Assembly: GCA_013400115.1 (NCBI GenBank)
Contig: VXBP01003681.1
Coordinates: forward strand, 62,001-126,000
Source: Rhinopomastus cyanomelas
Lineage: Eukaryota > Chordata > Aves > Bucerotiformes > Rhinopomastidae
Direction: 5' to 3'
Length of the DNA stretch: 64,000 bases
The notes beneath the pieces are model-generated. The model searched no databases and was not told where the DNA came from. It saw nothing but the letters and a program-made list of their open reading frames with translations. How positions within the stretch are numbered: position 1 is the first letter of the stretch; each line of letters begins with the position of its first letter. Positions 1 through 10,308 of this stretch are shown one piece after another. A program made the position numbers and the translations under genes.

Positions 1-280
1 TCAGTTGGAAGGGACCTGCAACAATCTAGTCCAACTGCCTGACCACTGTGGGGCTAGCCAGCCTAAAGCATTGTCCAGATGCCTCCTAAACAGAAGGGCT
101 GTGGGCACTGACCACTCTTCAGAAAGTCTGTTCCAGTGTTTAACCTCTTGTTTAGTGGTTAGACCCTTCCTAAAGTCCCTGATGCAGCTTTGAACCACTC
201 CCATGTGTCCCATCAGCAGACATCAGGGAGAAGAGCTCAGCATCTCTCACTCTCTCCACTTCCCCTCTGTCATGGACAGT
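1..280 (-). mobile_element. CR1 LINE fragment, end of ORF2 and 3' UTR
   Basis: The reverse strand reads the end of the CR1 ORF2 protein (HWNRLSEEW... then a Lys/Arg-rich region) followed by the 3' UTR module with GTTGGAC-like and GGTCCCTTCCAA-like words. The 3' tip runs off the left edge of the window. The frame is degraded. The 5' boundary near 280 is approximate. Confidence 0.8.
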
Positions 281-1144
281 TCATGCCTAGTTCTTGTTTT
301 CACTTGTTAGGAACATGGTGGTTGGTCCATTTGATTGTTTTGGTTGACAAGCACCAATTCATTAGACTGCTGTGTTTTACTTTGGGAAGTAAATGGAGAT
401 AGCCCTGGGAACTAGGTAGCCAGAATTTTGCATAATTTTGGAAGGAAAGCCCGACTGGCCAAAACTGCGGGGTATCAGTTCATAGTATCAGACTGTTCAA
501 ACTTGGCATGAGCCACGCAGTGGTTCCTGCTTGCCTGGGAGTACTTGTTCTGACAAGTGAAGTTGCCCTCGGAAGACTTGTTGGGATTGTCACACCCCAC
601 AAGCCACTTGGTGCAGATTTAGTACCTGTGAGACACATTGCAGTACCAGTTCTGATTTTGCAACTTTGGACTTGTTACTGTGCTGCCTGGAATTTCTGAT
701 AAACAGCTCTTAGTTCTTCACTACAAAGATTTTACACTCTTTTCTGTGCGCAAATCTCAAGAACAAGTTTTAAGGGAGAAGGATGGCACCTCCAGTCGAG
801 GTGTCCAAACATAAGAGTTTGTACTGTTTGCTTGGGAGAGGGAAGGAACCTAGAAACCACTCTGCTGTGTGTTTAGTACCAGTACGGTGAAGGAGATGCT
901 GAACACTGGAGAAGTCCCTTCAGTGTCTTCTCTGGCCCGCTCTAGGTGTTGACCGGGTGCCAGCAAAGGCCTGTAGTGCTGCTGTTCATACTGTGCTCAG
1001 TCTTCAGAGGTTAAGTATAGAATAGGGGGAAGAAGAGTTCCTTTACCCAACACTTACATGTTTTATACCCGAGAAACACTTCCATCTTGGGAACAGTAGT
1101 TCCTTTGTAAATAAATAAACAGACAGGATGTTCTCTCCCATCAG
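281..1144. other. ZFYVE21 upstream intron sequence, nothing recognised
   Basis: No exon encoding the missing first half of the FYVE finger, no repeat and no RNA gene is recognisable here. By gene order this is the intron before the HHCRRC exon. Confidence 0.6.
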
Positions 1145-1313
1145 CATCACTGCCGAAGGTGTGGGAAGTGTTTCTGTGACAAGTGCTGCAGTAAAAAAGT
1201 GCCTCTGCCTCGCATGTGCTTTGTGGATCCCGTGCGCCAGTGTGCGGAATGTGCCCTCATCTCTCAGAAGGAGACAGAGTTTTACGACAAACAGCTCAAA
1301 GTGCTCATGAATG
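1145..1313 (+). CDS. ZFYVE21: ZFYVE21 exon: FYVE zinc finger core
   Basis: The acceptor is TCTCTCCCATCAG and the donor is ATG|GTAAGG. The exon starts in phase 0 and ends after the first base of a Gly codon. It encodes HHCRRCGKCFC through LKVLMN, which is the (R/K)HHCR phosphoinositide-binding signature and most zinc-ligand cysteines. The first Cys pair is on the previous exon, outside the window. Confidence 0.95.
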
Positions 1314-4300
1314 GTAAGGGCTCTCTCTCTGTGTATGTGTGTGTGTGTGTGCTGGTTGGATCTCATTTATATTTATTCCAGTCCTGTGTTAAAAATTGGA
1401 TAAGCAGCAAGAACAATGCCTCTTGTCAAAACAAGGTGCAGTTTTCTCTCCTTTAAATAACATCTTGGTGCTGTGCTTCTTGTTTGCTAGTTCATTGTTA
1501 CCAATTTCACTATAAAGTGTAAACTTCTACATGATGTTTACAAAGAGTGATTTAAAGGTAAAGGAATTTTTTAACTCCTCTGAGAACAGATGTGTGTGGA
1601 GTTGGCATTTTTCTTAAAATAATGCATCTTTTATCCATGTTCTTACTACATTAAATGAAGACAAAAATGACTTTACAATAGAGATATTTTAATAATTTCT
1701 AACAAGATTCAGTTCTTGTTTCAGGCTTTGTCTGAGAGCTTTGATCTTGCCCATGGCCTACAGCTGTGGTTGATGGCAGATGATCATGGATGCTCAGTAT
1801 TGCATAGCATTCAAACGACATGTGGTGCAGAAATTCATGTTCCAATTAGGTTAAGAATGCTGTGTCTTCGGTTTTTAAAATATTCTGTGATTGCCTTTTG
1901 GTGGACTCTCTGCTCTCAGCATGATGGCAGTGTGTGTAGTTGGTAAGACAGACCACACATCTGACCAGTGTGAGTGTTCCCAGGTTGATTCTAGGTTCAT
2001 AAATGTTCATCCCTGAACCTCGCTACAGGTTCATCCCTGTAACACACCAATGATTCTTCACGCTTCTTTGCCAATGAATATGTAGATTAAAATAAGACAT
2101 TTAAGACTGAACTTGTCCTGCTTGCATTTGTGTTCTGTAAGTAAAGCCCAGAGTTGTTCCTGACTTGCTCTACAGCCACGGATCTCAGTCAGAGAGGTGG
2201 TAGTTGTGATGTCTTTTGCAGTTTGGCTCTTGGTGCCTGTTTTACAAAATCAGTGGCCTGGGGTCCCTGCTGAAAGGTCATTGTGACTGTATAGAACTGT
2301 GAAATGGTGAGCGAGGTGAAGTTCTCTGAGGCTATGTGGAGCTTTGGATTATGGATTGCAGATTGTCTGGCAAGACCGTTTGCTGTTACTTCTTTAATTT
2401 CCCACACCAGCTGTATTGAGAGGAGGTAATACAAGGAGTGTGAGGCATGGAGGAAATAAAGTGGTTGGGCATGTAGTCTGCTTTAAATTATGAGTCACTT
2501 CATTGTGTATCTGAGATGACTTCCCTGGTGTCAAAGCTGCTGTTTTGAGCAGGAAGAAACATAACATGAGGGTTGAAGTTCATTGACCTCAAAGTAAGGC
2601 TGAGATAGCCTTTAGTAATGAAAACCAGGTGTCTTTACTACTCACATCCTGTAGTTAGATCCTACTGACAGATGTGCTTTTGAATACTGAAATGATAGTT
2701 TCCATTATGGTGACAAAATAGGGTCTTTAATTGCATCTCAAAATCTGTTCCCATTTTTAAAAAAGTACTTTTGGATATGGCCTACGTTTCTAGCATGTTG
2801 TGGGGAAATGACATGGCGATTATCAAAGCATGATGATTAAAGATGGGCTGATGTTAATCAGTTTAACTTTTCAATTAGTCTCTTAATTCACGCAATTCGG
2901 TGTATAGGTGCACTATGTAAAAATTAATTAAACTTGTTGGTACTTGGATGTTCCTTCCTAAACTCTGCATTACTATATTAAAACATTTCTTCTCAGGTGC
3001 TACCTTCTTTGTAACTCTGGGATCATCTGATAAATCTGAGCTCATGGTTTGTCGACTTTCCAACAATCAGAGGTGAGAAACAGTGATAGAAACTGCAATT
3101 GTAAACTGTATTATTGCTGTACTGACAGCTGTGCTGCTAACCTGATAGCCAAAACAGTAGTCACAGGCAGTGAGGCTCCTTTGAGACAGTAATTGGACTG
3201 TAAGGAGATAGGTATGACTCTATTGGAGTAAGTTTGTTTGCTGATGGAGCAACACTAGTAAAATTTGGTTACCAAAGCAAACATTCTGTGTTAATTCCTG
3301 GGAATTTGTGCAAAACATCCCTTGCTGCATCCTTGGTGAGGAGTAGAAGAATGAGTCCGCAGCCTTCACCACATTTCACATTGCTCCTCTGCCATGAGAA
3401 CACAGGCTGCCAGACTTTCACGCAGTTCCTGTGTCTGCTTTGGCTGCCAGATGTTTGGCTGCTGGCGCTTCTGAGCTTTGCAAGCTTGTGTTGTTTGTCA
3501 GCAACTCTGGGCTTTGCAGGCTTCCTGCTGTCAGCAGCTAGTGGTGTGGGGCAGAGTGGAATGGCTTTGGAACGGTGAAGCTCCGCTCGCTGCTAGTGCC
3601 TGTCAGTGCTGCTGGAGTACAGTGGTTTTGCCAGCTAAGAGGGGGCAAGGGAAAATCTGTAACAGCTGAAAAAAGCTGATTTCTGAACAATTCTAAAAGC
3701 GCGCTGTATTGTTTGACATCACAGCCAAAGCACTACTTGGTCATCCATCCCTAGAATTTGGTTGGCTAGAGCACGTCAGAATCTGCAGCCTCTTCTTCCC
3801 CCAGATCTTTGAAAGAATGCCTTTAATATTGGAAAAGGTGTCCTGGCAAACTGAAGTATCCATTTTGTGTGGGTTTTGTTGTGTTTTTAAGTGAAGAACT
3901 TGGCTGAAAAGTCAGTTTTTTCCTACTTGATTTTTCTCTCCTCTCATACCCCAAAGAACATATTAGTCACCAGGAGATTGTTAATTTTTTACCTTTGATT
4001 TGAACTTGATATTGTAGAGAAAGCACCATTTAAAGAAAACCCACTTGCACTTGTTTTTTTATTATGTAGATACCTGGTTTTGGATGGAGACAGCCACTAT
4101 GAAATCGAAATTGTACAGATTTCAACTGTTCAGATACTGACAGAGGGATTTACTCCTGGAGGTAAAGTTTTCATTGACTGCAAATTCAAAATTTAATATA
4201 TTTTTTTTCTTAAAATACATTCATTTTAGTTGTTATTGTTTAGGCTGGACAGTGCATTTCTGTAACTTAGGTGTAACTGTTTAGTTAGAACTGCTGTCAG

Positions 4301-7300
4301 AATGGAGTGCAGTGGATGGAACCATGTCCGTGTAGCTACTGGGATTTTGGAAAAAAGCTTAAGAATCAATAAATTGTCTTACAACTGTAATATGAGAGCG
4401 CTTCTTGATAAACTTGAGTAAAGGTGGTCATTGTCTGCTCTGATCCCTTACTGATTTAGAAGCTCGTAGGAGAAAAGGGCTAGTCTTTGGTAACTTCCAT
4501 TTTGGAATCCAGCTGGGATTCCTGTTCTACTGGAACAAACAGTTGTGAGAAGAGTGAGAGAAGCTGCGGGGAGAGAAATAGGTAATGAAACTGCGCTTTC
4601 TTAATTTAATTCGAGATGGAGTGGCAAGATGAAACCAGTAACGTGTGACTCAGAGTGCAGCCACTTACTGCCTCATCTTTTACCAGATTGTAGAGTATTT
4701 CAGGATCAACTTACACATGATTTCACTGAAATGAGAACCAAGGTCAGGAATTTTACTCATTGTTCTCTGTCACTGCTGGACGTTTCTAACTGGAGAGCCT
4801 GTCTGTGCAACATTCAGTCAGTACAGCATGTTAACATTTTTAATAAGCTTAACTGGGTATTCAAATCAGCAGCTGAGTTACTTAATGCACCTGTAATTCC
4901 TTGTTCACTACTCTTCTGACTGCTTTATCTTTTTTGCCTGCCTGCCTTCCTTCTTGATGGTAGAAAAAGATATTCACACTTACACCAGCCTTCTGGAGAG
5001 CCAGCATATTACTGAAGGTATCACCAGTACCTTTGAGCATGACTCACCTAAGCATGTTGTCATGGTCTTACTCCCCTCTTCCTCTGCAGGGCTAGTGTTT
5101 GTGCTTGATCTATGGCTGTTCAGTTTAAGACAAGTCTGACATGTATCTGCTCCTTCCCATCTGTCTGCTTAATAAAGTGAGAATGAAAGTTTTGTGATCT
5201 TTTGGAGGAGGACTAAAACCCAAGGCCTTCTTTAGACAGGTGCTGCTGCTAGGAGAGGGGGAGATGAGAAAGGGTATTTTTAGTGGTGCAGAGAATGATG
5301 CAGCACCTGCCTTAGCAGAGGGGTGTTGAACGGTGTTCACCAGAAATGACAGCACTTCTTGAGTGCTGTCCGGTAAGGCTTTGCACTGAAGAAACAGAGC
5401 TCATGGATTGTGCTTACATTTCTTAACAAGAAGTCTGTCTTCTTTTAATGTAAGGTGTGGTCTGTCTGAGTCAGTATTGTCCTGCAACATCCCACAGGGG
5501 CAAACCAGCCAAGGCTGTAGGAGTTTGACTTCTACTTGAAGCAGTTCCTTAATCTGTTAGTCTGGCCAGGTAGATGCAGGAGAGTGAGTAATGTTGATGG
5601 ATTTCGGTTGAACCTACAAGAGGAGCATATGGCTGCTTTTACAAACTCCAGTATGAGTTTTGATCTTGTTGCTTAGATGGAGATTGTCTTTGGTTTCTTG
5701 GCCCTCTCCTGCAGACACTGTTGAAAAACAATTTTGCAAGACGTGATCGTCTGCGCACGGTGGTGTTCCTGGAACGTAGTCTGTGCTTCAGGAGAGAATG
5801 CCAACTGTGTGCGCTGTTCTAAACAAACCTTTTGTTTCACTTCTGTACTTTTGCTCTGGTTTATCTTTAGTCTCTGTGCAGCCAGAGGAAGAGAGATCCA
5901 AACATCTCACTATAGCACTGTGTGGCAGTTTCCTTCAGGAAGTAAATTAATTTGCTAGCTATTGCCTAGTCTTGCGTAAGTGTCTTTCAACCTTTGTCCG
6001 GTTTGGAGGGACTTTGACTTCTGTGCCAGACTTTGTATCAAGGAGAGATTCCCCCCGAAACAAGTCTAGGTGGACACTAGCAATTAAATTTACAAATTGC
6101 AAGGTACAGTACGAGGCTGTAGCATCTCCTCCAGAGAAGACATGGCAATAATAAATTTGGGCGTTAGTGTGTGAGACTTCACTGGATTTCCTGTAGAAGT
6201 TCTGCCTTGGCAATTGCCAGCGAGAATTAAATGGCACCGAGTCTGCACGTTCTGTGATCTTGGCACTAACACCAGGATCACTACCTCCTCTGCTGCAGCA
6301 GCTGTCCGTGCACCTGCAGTCACTTGTGCTTTAGGTGACAAGCTTGTTTTCTTCAAATGTCCTCGCTAGCTACAAGTTGTGTGTGTTAGTTAGAAAAACC
6401 TGCTGCGGTTCAAGGTTTTGTTTCTCTTCCCAGGAGGCAATACCCGTGCCATAGGGATGGTTCTGCAGTACAAGGTGCCAGGGTCAGAGGAGCTAACACA
6501 GATGAAATTCACAGCTGGTGAAGACTTCAGCTGTAACAAGAAGCTGTCAGCAAGCTGGCTGGCAGCCATGCATAAGGTAAGCAAAGAGGCAAAACTTGGA
6601 GAAGACAAGAAGTGTGCTGTAGCACTAAAATATGCAGCCACAGGAGCCTTTGTTTTTGCTTTAACTTTTTTTTAAAGGATTTTAAGGCCTTGCTGAGAAA
6701 ACATGATTTTAGCTTTTTGCTCAGATACCTGAAGAACCACCGACGTGCACGGCAAAGAGTTTCCCGAGACTGTTCTGTTAGGTGAAAAGAAGCAGGAATT
6801 AAGACTTTCTAGTCCCTTAGGTTTTGTTACTCCCTGACAAATATGCATAATGCAATACTCTTCTGAACCTAAGCTCAGCTAATTGTTTTTGCTACTTTAG
6901 GAAGGTTCAAAGAAGTTGGTTTTTTTTTTTTTCCCTGAGAGTAGGAAGAGAGATGGGGGCAGGACCCTATGGATGACTCTCATCTTCTGTTGCTAGGCTC
7001 TGTACGGGTCATGAAACTGAAATTTCACATTCACCAAGTTATAGTACACAAAAAACAAAACCACCCCAACTAGATCTGGAACTTTGGGTCAATTTATAAT
7101 TGTATGTATAATTGTAATGTATAATCTCTCCACATGCAAGTGTGTGGCTGTTTGCTTCTGTATGGCATTGCTAATCTCCAGCCCCGCTAACCCCAGTGTT
7201 CAACACCTTCCCTCCACTGGTGTGTCTCCTCTGACAGGAGTTCAGCTCAGTTCTGAGGTACTTGCTCAGTCCTGTAAGACTCCCAGAGATCCTTGTTAAT

Positions 7301-7621
7301 GGCTTGTAAAAGAGGTTGCTGCTAGACATCTTCTTTGTGCCCACTGCAGGGAGCTGGCTGGTACTGCTGTCAGAGACAGGACCTCAGAAAACTTGGCATA
7401 GAGAAGTCAGAAGGGTAGGAGGCTACAAAAAAAGTCTTAGAAATACTACTCTTGAGATTTTTCAAGGCAGTTTTGATTAGAAATAACTGTTTCTGACCAA
7501 GAGGACTATTTATTGGTTAGAGGAAGAATTTAAACCCTTGTGCTTAAAGGACATTTTTCACAATGAACTTCTGCTTTCACATTAGGCCACAAAACTTCTC
7601 TATGAGTCCCGGGACCAGTAA
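1145..7621 (+). CDS. ZFYVE21: ZFYVE21, zinc finger FYVE domain protein, 3' five coding exons (partial gene)
   Basis: Five exons at 1145-1313, 2997-3072, 4070-4161, 6434-6576 and 7586-7621 join in phase and give 171 codons ending in TAA. Seen: a FYVE-type zinc-binding block beginning HHCRRC, with further Cys pairs and the ending VRQCAEC, followed by about 110 residues matching the PH-like C-terminal domain of ZFYVE21 and ending LLYESRDQ. The human protein has 234 residues, so about 63 N-terminal residues, including the start codon and the first Cys pairs of the finger, are encoded upstream of this window; I found no such exon in 1-1144. Known for the family: FYVE domains bind phosphatidylinositol 3-phosphate on endosomes, and ZFYVE21 is linked to focal-adhesion turnover and endosomal signalling. 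Its neighbour PPP1R13B is convergent, as in human. All junctions are GT/AG. Identity is near certain; completeness is not claimed. Confidence 0.96.
1321..1351. repeat. (CT)n(TG)n microsatellite
   Basis: Five CT units are followed by about ten TG units with one TA interruption. The tract starts 7 bases after the ZFYVE21 exon end at 1313, so it is transcribed as CU/UG-rich RNA next to a 5' splice site. Confidence 0.9.
2997..3072 (+). CDS. ZFYVE21: ZFYVE21 exon: start of PH-like domain
   Basis: The acceptor is TTTCTTCTCAG and the donor is AG|GTGAG. It encodes GATFFVTLGSS through CRLSNNQ, with split Gly and Arg codons at its ends. It matches the human segment GATFLVTFGNS...CRLSNNQR. Confidence 0.95.
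4070..4161 (+). CDS. ZFYVE21: ZFYVE21 exon: PH-like domain strands
   Basis: The acceptor is TTTTATTATGTAG and the donor is G|GTAAAG. It encodes YLVLDGDSHYEIEIVQ through LTEGFTPG and is very close to human ZFYVE21. The phase matches both neighbouring exons. Confidence 0.95.
6434..6576 (+). CDS. ZFYVE21: ZFYVE21 exon: PH-like domain, C-terminal half
   Basis: The acceptor is TTTCTCTTCCCAG and the donor is AAG|GTAAGC. It encodes GNTRAIGMVLQYKVPG through ASWLAAMHK. The ending WLAAMHK matches the C-terminal helix of the PH-like domain (human WLVAMHK). It ends in phase 0. Confidence 0.95.
7586..7621 (+). CDS. ZFYVE21: ZFYVE21 terminal coding exon
   Basis: The acceptor is TTTCACATTAG. It encodes ATKLLYESRDQ and a TAA stop at 7619-7621. 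The human protein has the same C-terminus, KLLYESRDQ. Confidence 0.95.
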   Translation, partial: ATKLLYESRDQ

Positions 7622-8345
7622 GAACAGCAAACCATTGGTCAGTTGAAGGAAGGAGGACACCAGCCTCCATGGACCCAACTCTGACTTTCTGCTCATTTGG
7701 TAGCTGGTAACTTTTGCTGTTCTTGACCCTCTCTCATTCCAGTGCGTTTCACTCTGTAAGAATTGGCAAATCCGACATGAGGATTTTTTTGAACCATGAG
7801 TATTCACTATAGTGTGCAATATGTAAACATTAATGCTTTAAACAGCCTCACCTTTTAAGACTTTGTATATTTTGTTAAGCCTTTATTGGCACTTAATCTG
7901 AAAGTGACCTGCACTACAGCTAATGTACAGCACAATTTTTGTAGTAACAATTATATTTACTGTTTGCTACAGAAAGCAAACAAATGTATGTGTCTCTGCT
8001 GCAGAGAATAGCTTTTCGGTCTAGATCTCAGGTTTCCCCCCTCTATCCAAATGTTTAAAATCAATGTACAATAAAGTCTGCCTTAGTTAATGATTTTATA
8101 GAGATCACTTTGGGTTTTTTAAAATATTTCATTTTAAAGATCTAAATATTTCAAATAGCACCAAATTGGACTTACATGACTATGACCTTGAAACTTAACT
8201 CCTGTAATAAATAAGCTTCCAGAATAACTTTTAGTTTTGTATTTTCTTTTTGGTAAGTAGCTTTTGTTAATCTAACTGTAATGCTATCTGAAATTGTATA
8301 CAATGTGATGTACAAAAATTAATAAATTAATTCACTTATTTAAGA
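7622..8345 (+). promoter_or_regulatory. ZFYVE21: ZFYVE21 3' UTR with candidate poly(A) signals
   Basis: AATAAA hexamers lie at 8070-8075, followed about 35 bases on by a GT/T-rich run (TTTGGGTTTTTT), and at 8321-8326. The first has the better downstream element. Which one is used cannot be settled from sequence alone. Confidence 0.6.
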
Positions 8346-8785
8346 AAATATGCGATACTTCATTTTACAATACGGACGTTCTTTAATGACAGTGTGATCT
8401 CCTCCGTCTGAAATGTTTGACTTTTTATGAACAGCACCCTAACTTTTACAACTCCAAGTGTTGGTAACTGGTTGAACTGTTGGACTGAATCCTCCAACTA
8501 CACATGCAGAGCCAAGCCTTTCTGTCGATGTTGGCAAGAATGGGGTAAGCAAGCACACAAGGCTCAGGCCTCATGCTTAAAGGACCCTTGAGAACTGTTC
8601 TAGCCAAGTATTAATTTTTCACATCTGGAGTAAAGAGTTGTCTGGGGAGTCATGTTCTGTGCATTGGTAAAACAATGAGGAAATTTGATTTAACAGGTAG
8701 AACACTGCAAGCTCCAATAAATCTATTGGTGTCGACAGTGCCTAAGGCAGGGCCTGCTGCGGCCATCTCTGTTAACATACTGGAG
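8346..8785. other. Intergenic gap between convergent genes
   Basis: This short stretch lies between the last ZFYVE21 poly(A) candidate and the PPP1R13B poly(A) candidate. I see no gene, RNA or repeat in it. Confidence 0.5.
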
Positions 8786-10266
8786 AATGCAGGCATGCAT
8801 TTGCAGTACTTTATTGTGCACATTTACATGTTCTCTGAATTAGTGTATCATAGGCTCTTGAAATCATCACATTCATGTAGCAAATTCTTCAACAATAATA
8901 ACCTTTTCACTTTTCACCACAATATATACAGTTAATGCTAACCTGTGGTAAAAGCAAGTTACAGCACTGCAGAAATGGATATATAAATTATACACAGAAC
9001 TTGTACATGAAGAATTAATCAAATTGCATACTGTTAGATGGGGAAAAAAATTACAGGAAATATGGCTAAAACTTGTAACGGGAAATTCAAAATATACTTT
9101 TGGTATATAAAATCATGTACAATTAAAATTCCAGTGAAGTGCCTTTTTTTTTTTTGCTTGAAACTACAACGTAGTGGAATAGGTTATTGCATAACTTGCC
9201 TTGGCAACTGATGTAGGCTGCCAAGAACCACAGAAACTGTCCTCAAATAATTGCCTTTCTTACTTCCTTCTCCAAACCTTGTTTCTTTCTTGTCTGATTT
9301 AGCATCTAACATAATCCTCTTTCTACTTCTATCCTGTCCTTCATATTTTCTTCTAGACTGACTCAGGCAGACTTCAAATTACACAGTGTAACCCTCACCA
9401 GACTCTTACCCTTTTCAACTATTGCACTTTCATTCATGCAGACATACAAATCCCTTAGGCTGCTGCACGTTTGGTACTGTTTTGCCTGGGATGGACAAGC
9501 TCAGGCGGTTAGTGTGGGAACCTTTACATTAGTAGAGGTAACACTGGTGCTGTAGGCTGAATAGTAAGAAAATAAAACAAAGGAAATAGTGTGTAGGGGT
9601 TTGAGGAGTGTACAAATGCTGTTGTTTTGTTAGTTCTCTAGCTTGATGCTAAATGCAAATAAAACTAGATAGCAGGCTCTGTAAAGCTTTGGTTGGGGTT
9701 GTTGGGACTAGGATTTAAGTGTGTAGCATGTTCCCTACCACTTAAAATCCCAGTCTTCATCAAGCTTTGGTGACTACTTAATTATGCATGTAACAGGTGA
9801 AGATCCTACGTCCTAGAACCCAAAGAGTTGATCAGTAATGAGAACTCAACATTCACTGGTATTAAAAAAAAAATACCCCAAATCCTGATGTGGGACAGTC
9901 ACTGTGGGGTTGGAGCAAACTGGACAGCGTATCTGCACTCCGCAAATGACACCTCTGAACACTGAACACAAGAAAGCTCCTACCGCGGAACTTGAACTTC
10001 AAACACTGCTTTAGACGATAGTTGTTGCAACACTGTAGGTAGTGGAGGTACCGCTCTCCTCATCAGTGGTGGGCCACATAGAAACAATCTTCATTTACAA
10101 ACTGCAGATCTTGAAAACCTTGGATGCTGTCCATTTAACAAGAGAAAGCACCATTAAAACTAAATAGCATAGTTTTATTTCTCTGTGTGAAATGATCAGA
10201 AATGATAGCTCCAGTGTTTTAAGATTCCAGTTACCAGTACAGTATTGCACTGTTGTACAACCAAAT
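8786..10266 (-). promoter_or_regulatory. PPP1R13B: PPP1R13B 3' UTR with candidate poly(A) signal
   Basis: The region follows the TGA at 10267-10269 on the minus strand. An AATAAA hexamer on the minus strand (TTTATT at 8810-8815 on plus) would give a UTR of about 1.45 kb. A nearer hexamer around 10170 would give a very short alternative UTR. The end is inferred from the hexamer, not observed. Confidence 0.5.
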
Positions 10267-10308
10267 TCAAGCAAGGGTTCGCTGCCTAGGTTTTATTCGT
10301 GGATACAA
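10267..10308 (-). CDS. PPP1R13B: PPP1R13B terminal coding exon
   Basis: The acceptor is TTTCTTTCTACAG. It encodes [13 protein letters not shown] and TGA, the same C-terminus as human ASPP1. It is only 14 codons, so no free-standing open frame reveals it. Confidence 0.96.
   Translation of the reverse strand: MYPRIKPRQRTLA

Larger units (their letters stand above)
1314..7585 (+). other. ZFYVE21: ZFYVE21 introns (four)
   Basis: The introns are 1314-2996, 3073-4069, 4162-6433 and 6577-7585. Apart from the CT/TG microsatellite near the first donor I recognise no repeat or gene in them. Open frames such as 3234-3578 have no splice context or family resemblance and are treated as chance. Confidence 0.7.

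Noticed and set aside
3234..3578. 114-codon plus-strand open frame in a ZFYVE21 intron
   Set aside because: Hydrophobic, low-complexity translation with a local imperfect duplication; no splice sites, start context or family resemblance.
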